DNA from: Rossellomorea aquimaris
Lineage (GTDB): Bacteria; Bacillota; Bacilli; Bacillales; Bacillaceae_B
Direction: 5' to 3'
DNA length: 64,000 nucleotides
Assembly (NCBI RefSeq): GCF_035590735.1
Contig: NZ_CP141595.1
Span: forward strand, 987,001-1,051,000
This document shows, piece by piece, positions 1-7,759 of the stretch. Position numbers and translations under genes: made by a program. Numbering within the stretch: position 1 is the first letter of the stretch; the number at the start of each line of letters is the position of its first letter. The notes below the pieces were generated by a model that was given only the letters and a program-made list of their open reading frames with translations, ran no database searches and had not been told where the DNA came from.

Positions 1-20
1 AGTAATGAAATTTGTGATGG

Positions 21-377
21 CTATCTCTGTTTGTGAAAGACCATTCCCGATAAAAACAGCACGATCATTGTATATCCCCCAAACACCACGGCATACAGAT
101 AAGGCATGACGATATCACCCAGGTCCCTAATGGGCTCGGGTGGAACTAAACTAATTCCAAAGGAAGCGAATATGATATAAAAAAGAGCGGTACTGAGCGA
201 AGTCAAAACGATATCTTTCCTACTCCATTTCTTCTTGCTTCTATAGAAAAGAAAAACAGAGGTCGTGATAAAGAGTGACCATGCAAAAGATGCCCATAAC
301 CCAGCTACCGTCCGAATTAAAATAAACGTGATCAACAATAGTAAACTAAGTAACATTCCTGAAAGAAAGTTTTTCAT
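21..377 (-). CDS. Small four-helix membrane protein, unknown function
   Basis: 118 residues, almost entirely hydrophobic, with about four membrane segments and a short basic loop (residues 47-54, rich in Ser, Lys and Arg) after the second. No catalytic motif is visible. Its start overlaps the stop of the upstream minus-strand gene by four bases (ATGA), so the two are very probably translated together. I do not recognise a family with confidence; a structural membrane role is inference. Confidence 0.7.
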   Translation of the reverse strand: MKNFLSGMLLSLLLLITFILIRTVAGLWASFAWSLFITTSVFLFYRSKKKWSRKDIVLTSLSTALFYIIFASFGISLVPPEPIRDLGDIVMPYLYAVVFGGYTMIVLFLSGMVFHKQR

Positions 378-616
378 ATTGCCCCCCTGTTTTCTTTAAA
401 TATTTTCATCACGAAACCGGAAAGTAAGGCTAAACAGGTATACACAAAAACCCATACTACAAACGAATCATTGAATACAGTGAACGTTGCAACAAGCGTT
501 ACCAGGAAAACGACCAGTGGGGAGATGAAGATATTTTTTAAGAGGTAATAACCAACGATACCGACGATCATCGAAAGGAGCGGAAATCCTACTAAAATCA
601 TGAACACAATATCCAA
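374..616 (-). CDS. DUF2651 (YbeF-like) small membrane protein
   Basis: About 80 residues with three membrane segments; the pattern of VGFPLLS, an FISPLVVFLV segment and a FNDSFVVWVFVYT segment resembles Bacillus YbeF. The start is placed at TTG 616 because a strong ribosome site (AAGGAAGGTGA, 621-631) sits 5-8 bases upstream. A longer reading frame to 670 has no such site. It is the first gene of a two-gene minus-strand unit. Function unknown. Confidence 0.65.
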   Translation of the reverse strand: MDIVFMILVGFPLLSMIVGIVGYYLLKNIFISPLVVFLVTLVATFTVFNDSFVVWVFVYTCLALLSGFVMKIFKENRGAI

Positions 617-727
617 TGAGAAGTCACCTTCCTTATAGTGTAATTTTACACAAAAGGATATATTTACCAATCGCTTCTTTTAAATCATTTTACATTGGAT
701 GTCATGAATAACCATCATGAAAACAAG

Positions 728-756
728 TTGACTTCAAAACAAATACGATTTATAAT
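728..756 (+). promoter_or_regulatory. Sigma-A promoter of the ring-cleaving dioxygenase gene
   Basis: TTGACT (728-733), a 17-base spacer and a perfect TATAAT (751-756). The predicted transcription start near 763 falls inside the first MhqR-like operator, the arrangement expected for repression. Confidence 0.85.
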
Positions 757-774
757 TATCTCATATTCAAGATA
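757..774 (+). promoter_or_regulatory. MhqR-type operator 1
   Basis: TATCTC-N6-AAGATA resembles the Bacillus MhqR operator (known consensus close to TATCTCGAATTCGAGATA). It starts directly after the -10 box and covers the predicted start of transcription. The outer five bases of each arm are symmetrical; the centre is degenerate. Confidence 0.7.
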
Positions 775-799
775 TTTTAAATCGAGATTTATTTTTTGG

Positions 800-827
800 A
801 TATATATCTTGAATTCGAGATATATAT
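800..827 (+). promoter_or_regulatory. MhqR-type operator 2, near-perfect palindrome
   Basis: A 28-base palindrome with one mismatched pair (810/817). Its 18-base core at 805-822, TATCTTGAATTCGAGATA, differs from the B. subtilis MhqR consensus at a single position. It lies in the transcribed leader of the dioxygenase gene. Confidence 0.85.
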
Positions 828-884
828 TGAAGAATACACTTCAACACTTTCGAAAACATTAACCTTATTAGGAGAGTGAATGAA

Positions 885-1823
885 ATGAACAAACGAACAA
901 TGGGAATCCACCATATCACGGCCATCGTCGGACATCCCCAGGAAAACGTGGATTTTTATTCTGGTGTCCTTGGCCTGCGCCTGGTAAAGCAAACCGTTAA
1001 TTTCGACGACCCGGGTACGTATCATTTGTATTTCGGGGATGAAGGCGGGAAGCCGGGGACGATCATCACATTCTTCCCATGGGCTGGTGCCTATCAAGGA
1101 AAGATTGGTGACGGACAAGTGGGAGTGACATCGTATGTCGTTCCAAAAGGCACAATGGGCTTTTGGGAAGGGAGACTAGAAACGTTCAAGATCCCATTCA
1201 CGAAAATTGAACGATTCGGTGAAGAGTATTTGGAATTCGATGACCCTCACGGACTTCACTTGGAAATCGTGGAACGGGAGGAAGGACAAGCAAATACCTG
1301 GACGCATGGAGGAGTGACACCTGAAGTTGCTATCAAAGGTTTCGGCGGTGCGACTCTCTTATCGGCTCAACCGGATCGAACGTCTGATCTGTTGGAAAAC
1401 GTCATGGGGCTCGAACTCGTCGGGGAAGAAGGAGATTTCAAACGCTTCCGCTCACCTGCTGACGTCGGGAATATCATCGATCTGAAATTAACCCCGATCG
1501 GCCGCGGTCAGTCAGGAGTCGGCACCGTTCATCACATTGCCTGGCGTGCAGTCGATGACAGAGACCAACTGGAATGGCAGAAGGTCGTGGCGGACAACGG
1601 ATACCGGGTTACCCCGGTACAGGACCGCCAATATTTTAACGCGATTTATTTCCGGGAGCCCGGTGAAATCCTGTTTGAAATCGCAACGGATCCTCCGGGA
1701 TTTTCCCATGATGAATCCCATGACAGGATGGGGGAAAGCTTGATGCTGCCAGCAAGATACGAGTCTCATCGGGAGCAGATAGAACGGACATTGATTCCAA
1801 TTGAAGTTCGGGAGTTGGATTGA
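885..1823 (+). CDS. mhqO: MhqO/MhqA-type ring-cleaving dioxygenase
   Basis: 312-residue protein of two tandem VOC (glyoxalase-fold) modules. Candidate metal ligands are His9/His10 at the N-terminus, His216-His217 (VHHIAW) and Glu265 (EILFE). The family opens hydroquinone or catechol-type rings and protects against quinone and electrophile stress in the cytosol. ATG 885 is chosen because AGGAG (870-874) is ten bases upstream; the GTG at 876 lies inside the ribosome site. Two MhqR-type operators and a sigma-A promoter precede it, so induction by quinones is expected. It stands alone here, without mhqN, mhqP or mhqR. The symbol is given by similarity; mhqA is the alternative. Confidence 0.88.
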   Translation: MNKRTMGIHHITAIVGHPQENVDFYSGVLGLRLVKQTVNFDDPGTYHLYFGDEGGKPGTIITFFPWAGAYQGKIGDGQVGVTSYVVPKGTMGFWEGRLETFKIPFTKIERFGEEYLEFDDPHGLHLEIVEREEGQANTWTHGGVTPEVAIKGFGGATLLSAQPDRTSDLLENVMGLELVGEEGDFKRFRSPADVGNIIDLKLTPIGRGQSGVGTVHHIAWRAVDDRDQLEWQKVVADNGYRVTPVQDRQYFNAIYFREPGEILFEIATDPPGFSHDESHDRMGESLMLPARYESHREQIERTLIPIEVRELD

Positions 1824-1835
1824 TTAGAAAGACAG

Positions 1836-1876
1836 GGACGGTTTGCTTGCTGATAAGGCAAGTAAACCGTCCTTTT
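1836..1876 (+). terminator. Terminator of the dioxygenase gene
   Basis: Arms GGACGGTTTGCTTGC and GCAAGTAAACCGTCC (15 bases, one mismatch) around a seven-base loop, followed by TTTT. Confidence 0.8.
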
Positions 1877-2140
1877 GGTTCTTTGTATAAGGCTCTTTTC
1901 GTATAATTTGTTGCTATTGTAGATGAGAAAGTAATAGTCGATTTCCGCGGGCCTCCCAATCCCTTGGTATTTCTTTGAGATAAAGTATACCCTTGAATTC
2001 GATTTGAAAAGAGCAGGGCATTTAGAAGGTGTGGGGTCTGTCAAAAGAGAACACAAAATGACAGGTGAAAAGTTTTAACAACGTTTATGATGAAAACGTA
2101 GTTCTGTGAGAAAGGAATACGCTAAAAAGGGGGAATGGAT
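1877..2140. other. Intergenic stretch, no gene seen
   Basis: AT-rich leader before the C45-type hydrolase. I find no reading frame with a ribosome site and no clear promoter pair; short frames on both strands have no coding character. Confidence 0.5.
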
Positions 2141-3160
2141 ATGTCTAACTTCAAAGTAAGTATCTTTCAAATCAGAGGTAGCTCTTTTCAGATTGGCTTG
2201 AAATCGGGTGAGAAGTTCCACGATTCTCCCATTCTAAAAATATTTGAATCCATCACAAGGCAGGAGATTGATCTAAAAAACATGAAATCGATTTATTCTA
2301 CGTTTGCCCCGCATTTGCTTGAAGAGTTAGAGGGTTTGGCACAAGGATTGGATATTCCGCCGGACAGGGCAGCGGCTTTGTTTAGTGGGTATGATGTTCC
2401 GAAGACTGAAGCAATGGGATGTTCTACACTTCTTACAAACGATTATTATGTAAGAAATTACGATTTCTCTCCTGATCTGTATGATGGGATTTTTAGTCTT
2501 ATTCAAGTGGATAAAGCTTTTGCTACAGCGGGGTACAATCTTCAAATGCTCGGGAGGCACGATGGTGTGAACCAGCAAGGGCTCGTTGCAGGATTGCACT
2601 TCGTCAGCCATGATGGCTACGCAAAAGGAGTTTCTCCCTGGGCTGCCATCCGGATGGTGTTGGATCAATGCTCTACCGTTGATGAGGCCGTTGCCATGCT
2701 GAAGGAAATCCCTCACTCTGCATGTTATAACTTTTCCCTGGGAGACCGAAAAGGAAATATGGCAGAAGTCGAAGCAAGCTCAGAGAACGTAATTGTCAGG
2801 TACGGGGAATCCGCTTTAGCATGTGTGAATCATTTTCAGGATGATCGGCTTACTAGTAAAAATCGGGAATCCATTGCAGGTTCGATCCAGCGTAATAAGC
2901 ATCTCTTGGGGTTAATGGATAAGAGACTTTCCCACCGTGACATGTTCCATCATTTTAAGAGCATAAAGTCACCCATTTTTTTCACGGATTACGGGAATTT
3001 ATTCGGAACCCTTCACACTTTTTCATATTCCTATCATGAATCAAGGATCCTTACAACCATTGCCCGAAGCAGTCAGGTTCTGGATATAAACTTCCAGGAT
3101 TGGGTGAATGGAGAAGACATTCGTGAGGGGAGTCTAAGTGGTTCCATTCAAGAAGGCTAG
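2141..3160 (+). CDS. C45-family autoproteolytic acyltransferase/hydrolase
   Basis: 339 residues. The Gly-Cys junction at Cys94 (MGCSTLL) followed by RNYDFSPD (Arg105, Asn106, Asp108) is the hallmark of the C45 (penicillin acyltransferase-like) Ntn-hydrolases, which cleave themselves before the cysteine to free the nucleophile. Known members cleave or transfer acyl groups on amides; the substrate here cannot be told. No signal peptide, so cytosolic. ATG 2141 is preferred over 2135 because AAAAGGGG ends at 2133. Neighbours give no functional hint. Confidence 0.8.
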   Translation: MSNFKVSIFQIRGSSFQIGLKSGEKFHDSPILKIFESITRQEIDLKNMKSIYSTFAPHLLEELEGLAQGLDIPPDRAAALFSGYDVPKTEAMGCSTLLTNDYYVRNYDFSPDLYDGIFSLIQVDKAFATAGYNLQMLGRHDGVNQQGLVAGLHFVSHDGYAKGVSPWAAIRMVLDQCSTVDEAVAMLKEIPHSACYNFSLGDRKGNMAEVEASSENVIVRYGESALACVNHFQDDRLTSKNRESIAGSIQRNKHLLGLMDKRLSHRDMFHHFKSIKSPIFFTDYGNLFGTLHTFSYSYHESRILTTIARSSQVLDINFQDWVNGEDIREGSLSGSIQEG

Positions 3161-3267
3161 CCTCTCAGCAAAATCCGGGGAGGTGGTAATCGCAATTTCC
3201 CTACAGAAATAATGAAAAAAAACAATGCCCCTGCCGCAATCAGCAAGAGCACTGTCCTCCTTATCAT
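3157..3267 (-). CDS. Possible 36-residue single-span membrane peptide
   Basis: Frame with one hydrophobic segment (residues 6-24) followed by a basic, proline-rich tail. An AAGGAGG lies inside the frame (3256-3262), so a downstream TTG at 3246 with nine-base spacing is an equally good start. The stop codon overlaps the end of the convergent C45 gene. No homolog is recognised, so this is tentative. Confidence 0.3.
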   Translation of the reverse strand: MIRRTVLLLIAAGALFFFIISVGKLRLPPPRILLRG

Positions 3268-3304
3268 TAGAAACCAATCGGCTAATTTATATCCAATCAA
3301 TCTT

Positions 3305-3529
3305 TTATACCGCTACATCCTTTTCCTCGTGATCTTTACGGATTTGATTTAACTCCTCCGTCAACCGCAGAAATTCTTCTTTGTTCCGATCACGTAATGA
3401 TTGGTCGATTTTCTGTTCGAGTTGCTCTTTCCGGAATGTTAGCAGGGCCTTGTCCAAAATCATTTCTGCAAAAAGAGAGTCTATGCCGGGTACCTCGGAC
3501 TGTGGTGAATTTAGCAAATGCTTCTTCAT
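3305..3529 (-). CDS. IDEAL-domain protein
   Basis: 74 residues. Residues about 24-60 (ILDKALLTFR through KEEFLRLTEELN) match the short IDEAL helix-turn module found in many Bacillus proteins such as YpiB. The rest is charged and probably disordered. Known IDEAL proteins are small and mostly of unknown role; some act as partners of larger proteins. A second IDEAL protein is encoded at 8757. The ribosome site AAGGAG lies just upstream of ATG 3529. Monocistronic. Confidence 0.75.
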   Translation of the reverse strand: MKKHLLNSPQSEVPGIDSLFAEMILDKALLTFRKEQLEQKIDQSLRDRNKEEFLRLTEELNQIRKDHEEKDVAV

Positions 3530-3692
3530 GAAAAATCAACTCCTTGACCTTTTTTCTATTATACTAACCATTATCTCAATATTCAAACATTTTAAACAAA
3601 AAAGTTAAATTTGTTTAAATAATGAAAAAACACTGACATTCTTTTTCCATTTCTTTTACCATGATAGATAGAACGTGAAAGGGGGATTTAAA

Positions 3693-4367
3693 TTGAAGAA
3701 GCCAGAAGTTATATTGAATGTTTTTTCATCTATTGATGGGAAAATCACTACCGCTCCGAATCGAAATGTAATGGAATGGGCAGCGGCAGGGATAGACGGA
3801 GAAGCGAATGACGTTACGCACCAGCTGTATGATAAATTGGAATGTGATGGGTTGGTATCAGGAAGTGAAAGTCTGATTGTGTGGGGAAACGATTGGGTGG
3901 AACTGGAGAAACCGATTTATGAGCCCCGGAAATCAAAGGCGTATATTGTGTTTGATGGGAAGGGACGCATTGACTGGTACCAGACGGAAGGACTATTGGT
4001 CGTCACCAGGGAGGATGTTTCGGGTGACTATATTGAACAATTAGAACGTAAGGGAATTACCTACCTGCAAGCTGGCAGAGGTGATTACATCGATTTGCCA
4101 CTCGCGTTACATAAACTCTATGAATCTGGCTTCAGACGATTGGGGCTTAGTGGAGGCGGAGGGATCAATGGGGCGTTTTTAAGACAGGGACTTATTGATG
4201 AAGTGAGCCTCGTCATTGCCCCGTTAGCAATAGGTGGAACAGCTACACCATCCCTATTCGAATCACCGGATTTAACCGATTTGGGAGGCGCAACCCGGCT
4301 GGAATTAAAAACGATGAAGACCGTCGGTGAGGGTTCGGTATGGCTTCATTATAAGGTGAAAAAGTAG
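3693..4367 (+). CDS. RibD C-terminal-like dihydrofolate reductase family protein
   Basis: 224 residues with the RibD_C/DHFR-like fold: an N-terminal VILNVFSSIDGKI strand, GLVSGSES, and the glycine-rich nucleotide loop GLSGGGGING with the following LIDEVSLVIAPLAIGG segment. These enzymes reduce pyrimidine or pteridine-like substrates with NADPH. Lacking the RibD deaminase half, it is not expected to replace RibD, and its substrate is unknown. TTG 3693 is chosen because AAAGGGGG lies seven bases upstream; the in-frame GTG at 3675 has no site. Confidence 0.8.
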   Translation: MKKPEVILNVFSSIDGKITTAPNRNVMEWAAAGIDGEANDVTHQLYDKLECDGLVSGSESLIVWGNDWVELEKPIYEPRKSKAYIVFDGKGRIDWYQTEGLLVVTREDVSGDYIEQLERKGITYLQAGRGDYIDLPLALHKLYESGFRRLGLSGGGGINGAFLRQGLIDEVSLVIAPLAIGGTATPSLFESPDLTDLGGATRLELKTMKTVGEGSVWLHYKVKK

Positions 4368-4379
4368 CGGGAATAGTCA

Positions 4380-4421
4380 GGAGCCTGCCCTTCCCGGTGA
4401 AACGAGGTGAGTGCAGGCTCC
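4380..4421. terminator. Hairpin between convergent genes
   Basis: Perfect nine-base arms GGAGCCTGC and GCAGGCTCC lie between the RibD-like gene and spo0M. There is no good T-run on either strand, so it is only a probable terminator. Confidence 0.45.
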
Positions 4422-4431
4422 AAAATTTAAT

Positions 4432-5226
4432 TTAAAGTACCTCATCAATAATCTCTTCAAATGTATCACTTACACGGCTTCTCTTAAGCAGGATTTCCTG
4501 ATTGTCGAGGGTCACGCTTCCCCTGTGTTCGTCCAGGTTGAACTTTTCTTTAAAGACAGCCATCGATCCTTTGCTGCGCTTGTCGATTTCGAAGTAGATG
4601 GTGGTTTCATGGTCGCCCTGAAGGATATAGACTTCCAGTTCGTCGAGCTTCCGGCTGTATTTGCCGAAGGATGGTGTGAATTCATATTGCTGAACGAAAG
4701 GACGTTTCGTTTTCACCCATGCCGGTGTGTTCTGACTCTCCATCTGCTTAAATTTAAACCCGATTACCTTGATTGCATCCAAGATGTTTTCATGAACGGT
4801 TGATGGGTCGACGGATACATAATCCCTGTCCTTTGAGTCAACAGCATTCTTGATATCGACGCCCGTATCGATCCAGACCGGCGGAACATTCTTCTGCGTT
4901 TCAGGGTGGATCATCGTGATCGGCGTATCCAAAGGAACCTTGAATGAGAACGGGATGTGCTTCTTTTCTCCCTTAGAAATGGTAAAAGGCTCATTGAGCT
5001 GGTGTACTTCCACGACGGCAGGTGTCAGTCGATCTCCGCCTTCGTGGCCGTACATCGTCATCAGCTTCAGATCGATAGACTCGATTCGCTGATCCGTATT
5101 TCCACCTTTCACCTCTACGACTCCTTCAAGCAGCTCTCCCTGCTGAATATAGGCCCGCTTCACCTTCGTATCAACGGTCGCGGAACCAATCCCGATACTC
5201 GCAATAACTTTATTGAACATGGACAT
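4432..5226 (-). CDS. spo0M: Sporulation-control protein Spo0M
   Basis: 264 residues, the usual length for Spo0M, an arrestin-like beta-sandwich protein that influences the onset of sporulation and cell division. Visible family features are the N-terminal MSMFNKVIASIGIG, the VDTKV and LLEGVVEVKGG segment, and WIDTGVDIKNAVD near the middle. ATG 5226 is chosen because it aligns with the usual MSxF start and GGGGG lies ten bases upstream; ATG 5232 is possible. Cytosolic, single-gene unit. Confidence 0.9.
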   Translation of the reverse strand: MSMFNKVIASIGIGSATVDTKVKRAYIQQGELLEGVVEVKGGNTDQRIESIDLKLMTMYGHEGGDRLTPAVVEVHQLNEPFTISKGEKKHIPFSFKVPLDTPITMIHPETQKNVPPVWIDTGVDIKNAVDSKDRDYVSVDPSTVHENILDAIKVIGFKFKQMESQNTPAWVKTKRPFVQQYEFTPSFGKYSRKLDELEVYILQGDHETTIYFEIDKRSKGSMAVFKEKFNLDEHRGSVTLDNQEILLKRSRVSDTFEEIIDEVL

Positions 5227-5290
5227 GTACATTCAACCCCCTTCTTGATATCCCTATCGTAGCATAGATTGTCAGGTTAAGAGGAAGGGG

Positions 5291-5369
5291 AAGTGTTCAA
5301 GATAAATGAACACTTCTGACAAGCATATATGATTGTCACGCCGCCGGATGGCGTTACGCCAATCATATT
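5291..5369. other. Two hairpins upstream of spo0M
   Basis: AAGTGTTCA/TGAACACTT (5291-5315, perfect) is followed by a larger structure with arms ATATGATTG/CAATCATAT (5327-5369) and an inner CGCC/GGCG. No T-run follows either one. They could be structured leader or operator DNA. Confidence 0.4.
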
Positions 5370-5436
5370 CTTATTTCAGCTTAAAGTATGAAACGCGTTT
5401 CATAGCAAGGGAAAAATAAAAAATAAGAGTTTCTAA

Positions 5437-5601
5437 CTAGCCAGGCCCATTATCTGCTTCTTCTATTGTGTTCTCGCCACCGTCTTTAACAACCTGTCCA
5501 AACTGGTTGGCGTTTTGACCACCTTTATCCGCGAACTGTCCGCCTTGGCTTGCATTCTCCCCATCTTTTCCGGTCCAATTGAAAGTGTTTGTGAACTTGT
5601 C
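5437..5601 (-). pseudogene. Remnant of a Gly/Gln/Asn-rich gene, no start codon
   Basis: An open frame of about 54 codons bounded upstream by two stops and lacking ATG, GTG or TTG. It encodes a strikingly biased peptide with repeated GGQxA/GGQN motifs (GGQFADKGGQNANQFGQ) and an acidic end. The composition is unlike random frames here, so it probably marks the 3' end of a lost gene. No family recognised. Confidence 0.35.
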
Positions 5602-5660
5602 CTACTATCTACTCTGGTCAACTATTAACAATGGGAGAGATCATTGATAAAACTGATAAA

Positions 5661-5693
5661 AAGTATTCCTTTCTCATAAGGAATACCTTTTTT
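5661..5693 (+). terminator. Intrinsic terminator-like hairpin
   Basis: Perfect arms GTATTCCTT and AAGGAATAC followed by CTTTTTT. It lies upstream of the DUF2975 gene and insulates it. Confidence 0.7.
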
Positions 5694-5735
5694 CTTGGTC
5701 TATTACAATAATAAAGTAATCAAATTCAATAACTT

Positions 5736-5768
5736 TTTATTGTAAAACAATAAATTATAGATTAAAAT
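5736..5768 (+). promoter_or_regulatory. Promoter and palindromic operator of the DUF2975-XRE pair
   Basis: Perfect palindrome TTTATTGT-AAA-ACAATAAA (5736-5754). It overlaps the -35 of a candidate promoter, TTGTAA (5740-5745), 17 bases, TAAAAT (5763-5768). The small XRE regulator of the same operon is the natural candidate for binding here (inference). Confidence 0.6.
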
Positions 5769-5800
5769 GAAAATGAATTTAACTAAGCGAGGTGCTTTTG

Positions 5801-6274
5801 ATGAAACGAGAAACACTCTTTTTGAAAATAGCTGTTTTTCTTATAGGAACCCCGGTTCTTGCTTTATGTATATTCGGTTTGCCCTGGTTAGCGAAAGATG
5901 TGGCTGGTTCGGAGCTGGCATATTTGATAAATGGTATCTTGGTCGTGATGTATGTATCGGCGATCCCGTTTTTCGCTGCCTTGTATCAGGCGATCAGACT
6001 ATTAAGCTATATTGACAAGAACAACGCGTTCTCGGAATTATCGGTCAAGGCTTTAAAGAATATAAAATATTGTGCAACCACCATCACGGTCTTGTATGTG
6101 GCCGGGATGCCGCTCTTCTTTCTCATGGGAGAGATAGATGACGCCCCAGGGGTCATAGTGATTGGAATGATGTTTATTTTCGCTCCCCTTGTGATTGCGG
6201 TCTTTGCGGCTGTACTTCAAAAGCTATTAAAAAATGCCATCGATATAAAATCAGAAAATGACTTAACGGTCTGA
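5801..6274 (+). CDS. DUF2975 membrane protein (YoaS-like)
   Basis: 157 residues with four membrane segments (about 8-28, 42-65, 95-115 and 125-147) and a short central SYIDKNNAFSELSVKALKNIK loop that is typical of DUF2975. ATG 5801 is chosen because GCGAGGTG ends six bases upstream. The next gene, nine bases on, encodes a small XRE regulator; the same pair occurs in B. subtilis as yoaS-yozG. The molecular role is unknown; the coupling suggests the membrane protein influences the regulator or is its target. Confidence 0.8.
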   Translation: MKRETLFLKIAVFLIGTPVLALCIFGLPWLAKDVAGSELAYLINGILVVMYVSAIPFFAALYQAIRLLSYIDKNNAFSELSVKALKNIKYCATTITVLYVAGMPLFFLMGEIDDAPGVIVIGMMFIFAPLVIAVFAAVLQKLLKNAIDIKSENDLTV

Positions 6275-6283
6275 GGTGAAAAT

Positions 6284-6502
6284 ATGGCGATTATAATCAA
6301 TATTGATGTGATGTTGGCGAAAAGGAAAATGAGTGTGACAGAGCTGTCGGAAAGAGTTGGAATCACGATGGCGAACCTTTCTATCTTGAAAAATGGAAAG
6401 GCAAAGGCGGTTCGATTATCCACTTTAGAGGCGATCTGTAAGGCATTGGAGTGTCAGCCCGGCGATCTTTTAGAATACCAAAGTGAGGAAGATATTCAAT
6501 AA
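6284..6502 (+). CDS. Small XRE-family regulator (YozG-like)
   Basis: 72 residues, nearly all Cro/C1-type helix-turn-helix: MSVTELSERVGITMANLSILKNG forms the helices, followed by the family ending VRLSTLEAICKALECQPGDLLEY. It follows the DUF2975 gene closely and is probably co-transcribed and autoregulated through the palindrome at 5736-5754. There is no sensor domain; any signal would come from a partner, plausibly the neighbouring membrane protein (inference). Confidence 0.88.
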   Translation: MAIIINIDVMLAKRKMSVTELSERVGITMANLSILKNGKAKAVRLSTLEAICKALECQPGDLLEYQSEEDIQ

Positions 6503-6524
6503 TCAAAGTCTGGAGGCGAAAATC

Positions 6525-7325
6525 ATGAGTGCATTAAAACAACTCGTTCGTTTTGGTTGGGAGCAGGCCCTGTCCTGTTTGTTTCCTGTCGTTATTTTTG
6601 CCTCTTTGGCTTTGACACAAATCATACCGCTTCCACTACTGCCGAGGTATGACTGGCTGCTCATCATCTGCCTCCTGATGCAGTGGGGAATGCTTCGCTC
6701 CGGGCTTGAAACACGGGATGAACTGAAAGTGATTACCTTATTTCACCTGATCGGGCTCGCCCTGGAACTATTCAAGGTCCATATGGGTTCGTGGTCTTAC
6801 CCCGGGGAAGGATATTCCAAAGTGTTCGGGGTGCCTTTGTACAGCGGATTCATGTACGCAAGTGTAGCGAGTTATCTTTGTCAGGCGTGGAGGAGACTTA
6901 GGGTGGAGCTGGTGAAGTGGCCACGGTTTTTGGTCGTTTTTCCACTTGCTGCTGCGATTTATTTGAATTTTTTCACCCACCATTACTGGATCGACGTTCG
7001 CTGGTGGTTATCGGGACTCGTTCTGATTGTCTTTTGGCAGACATGGGTCCTGTACGAGGTGGGCGGAATCCGTTACCGCATGCCACTTGCCCTCTCATTT
7101 GTTCTCATCGGATTTTTCATATGGATAGCTGAAAATATCGCCACGTTCTTTGGTGCCTGGGAATACCCAAACCAGACCGATGCCTGGAGTCTCGTTCATC
7201 TGGGGAAGGTGAGTTCATGGCTGTTATTGGTGATTGTCAGCTTTCTGATTGTGGCGGTGTTAAAGCAGGTGAAGGGTTCGGTTGGGGTTGAGACGGGTCA
7301 ACTTACAACCGGACATAACCAATGA
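6525..7325 (+). CDS. DUF817 integral membrane protein
   Basis: 266 residues with about eight membrane segments. The conserved block MGSWSYPGEGYSKVFGVPLYSGFMYASVASY and the later FFGAWEYPNQTDAWS match DUF817. ATG 6525 is chosen because TGGAGGCG ends six bases upstream; an earlier in-frame start would overlap the XRE gene. The family's function is not known; the conserved Trp/Tyr/Pro clusters near membrane ends suggest ligand binding. Its stop overlaps the start region of the next gene. Confidence 0.82.
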   Translation: MSALKQLVRFGWEQALSCLFPVVIFASLALTQIIPLPLLPRYDWLLIICLLMQWGMLRSGLETRDELKVITLFHLIGLALELFKVHMGSWSYPGEGYSKVFGVPLYSGFMYASVASYLCQAWRRLRVELVKWPRFLVVFPLAAAIYLNFFTHHYWIDVRWWLSGLVLIVFWQTWVLYEVGGIRYRMPLALSFVLIGFFIWIAENIATFFGAWEYPNQTDAWSLVHLGKVSSWLLLVIVSFLIVAVLKQVKGSVGVETGQLTTGHNQ

Positions 7326-7342
7326 AGTCAGGAGAGATAGGT

Positions 7343-7597
7343 TTGAAGAAAATGGCTTTCGTTATAATCCTGATACATACCATCATCTTTTTTCTGTGGA
7401 TCATGAACTCAGGGTACTTGTTTTCAAAGGTTGGAGTGATTTTCTGGATTGCTTCAGCAGCATTAGGTTTACTCATTCAAAAACAGCTGCATGAAGTCAC
7501 GGTGATAAGAAAGATATTGGTTATCTCAGGTTGGTGGATGGTGTTTCTAATGGTCATGACCGTGGGAATTTATTTCGCTGTGAGTTCAATGCCTTAA
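7343..7597 (+). CDS. Small three-helix membrane protein
   Basis: 84 residues, three hydrophobic segments separated by short loops; the central KQLHEVTVIRK loop is basic. TTG 7343 is preferred because AGGAGAG (7330-7336) lies six bases upstream; an ATG at 7322 overlaps the DUF817 stop but has no site. Probably the last gene of the DUF817 unit. No family recognised. Confidence 0.6.
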   Translation: MKKMAFVIILIHTIIFFLWIMNSGYLFSKVGVIFWIASAALGLLIQKQLHEVTVIRKILVISGWWMVFLMVMTVGIYFAVSSMP

Positions 7598-7651
7598 CCT
7601 TAAGGGAGATATCTCCAGGAGAAGGGAAGGTTCTTTGTTTTGATTAGATAG

Positions 7652-7686
7652 TTGACAAATTTAACTGTAAATATTATTATTACAGT
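7652..7686 (+). promoter_or_regulatory. Promoter and Rrf2-type operator of the Spx-like gene
   Basis: TTGACA (7652-7657), 17 bases, TATTAT (7675-7680). A palindrome of form ACTGTAA-N9-TTACAGT (7664-7686) covers the spacer and the -10, as expected for a repressor site. The same 23-base layout recurs at 7716, 8192 and 8700. Confidence 0.85.
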
Positions 7687-7715
7687 ATATCCGATGATAA
7701 TGAATTTTTGAGGAA

Positions 7716-7738
7716 ACTGTTACTTTTTATATTACAAT
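7716..7738 (+). promoter_or_regulatory. Second, degenerate operator before the Spx-like gene
   Basis: ACTGTTA-N9-TTACAAT keeps the 23-base layout with two changed bases. It lies 52 bases downstream of the first operator, about five helical turns. Confidence 0.6.
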
Positions 7739-7759
7739 TAAGAAGGAGTGATTAAATAA

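Noticed and set aside
789..1118. Minus-strand frame across the MhqR operators
   Set aside because: Overlaps a well-supported gene and its operators; no coding character.
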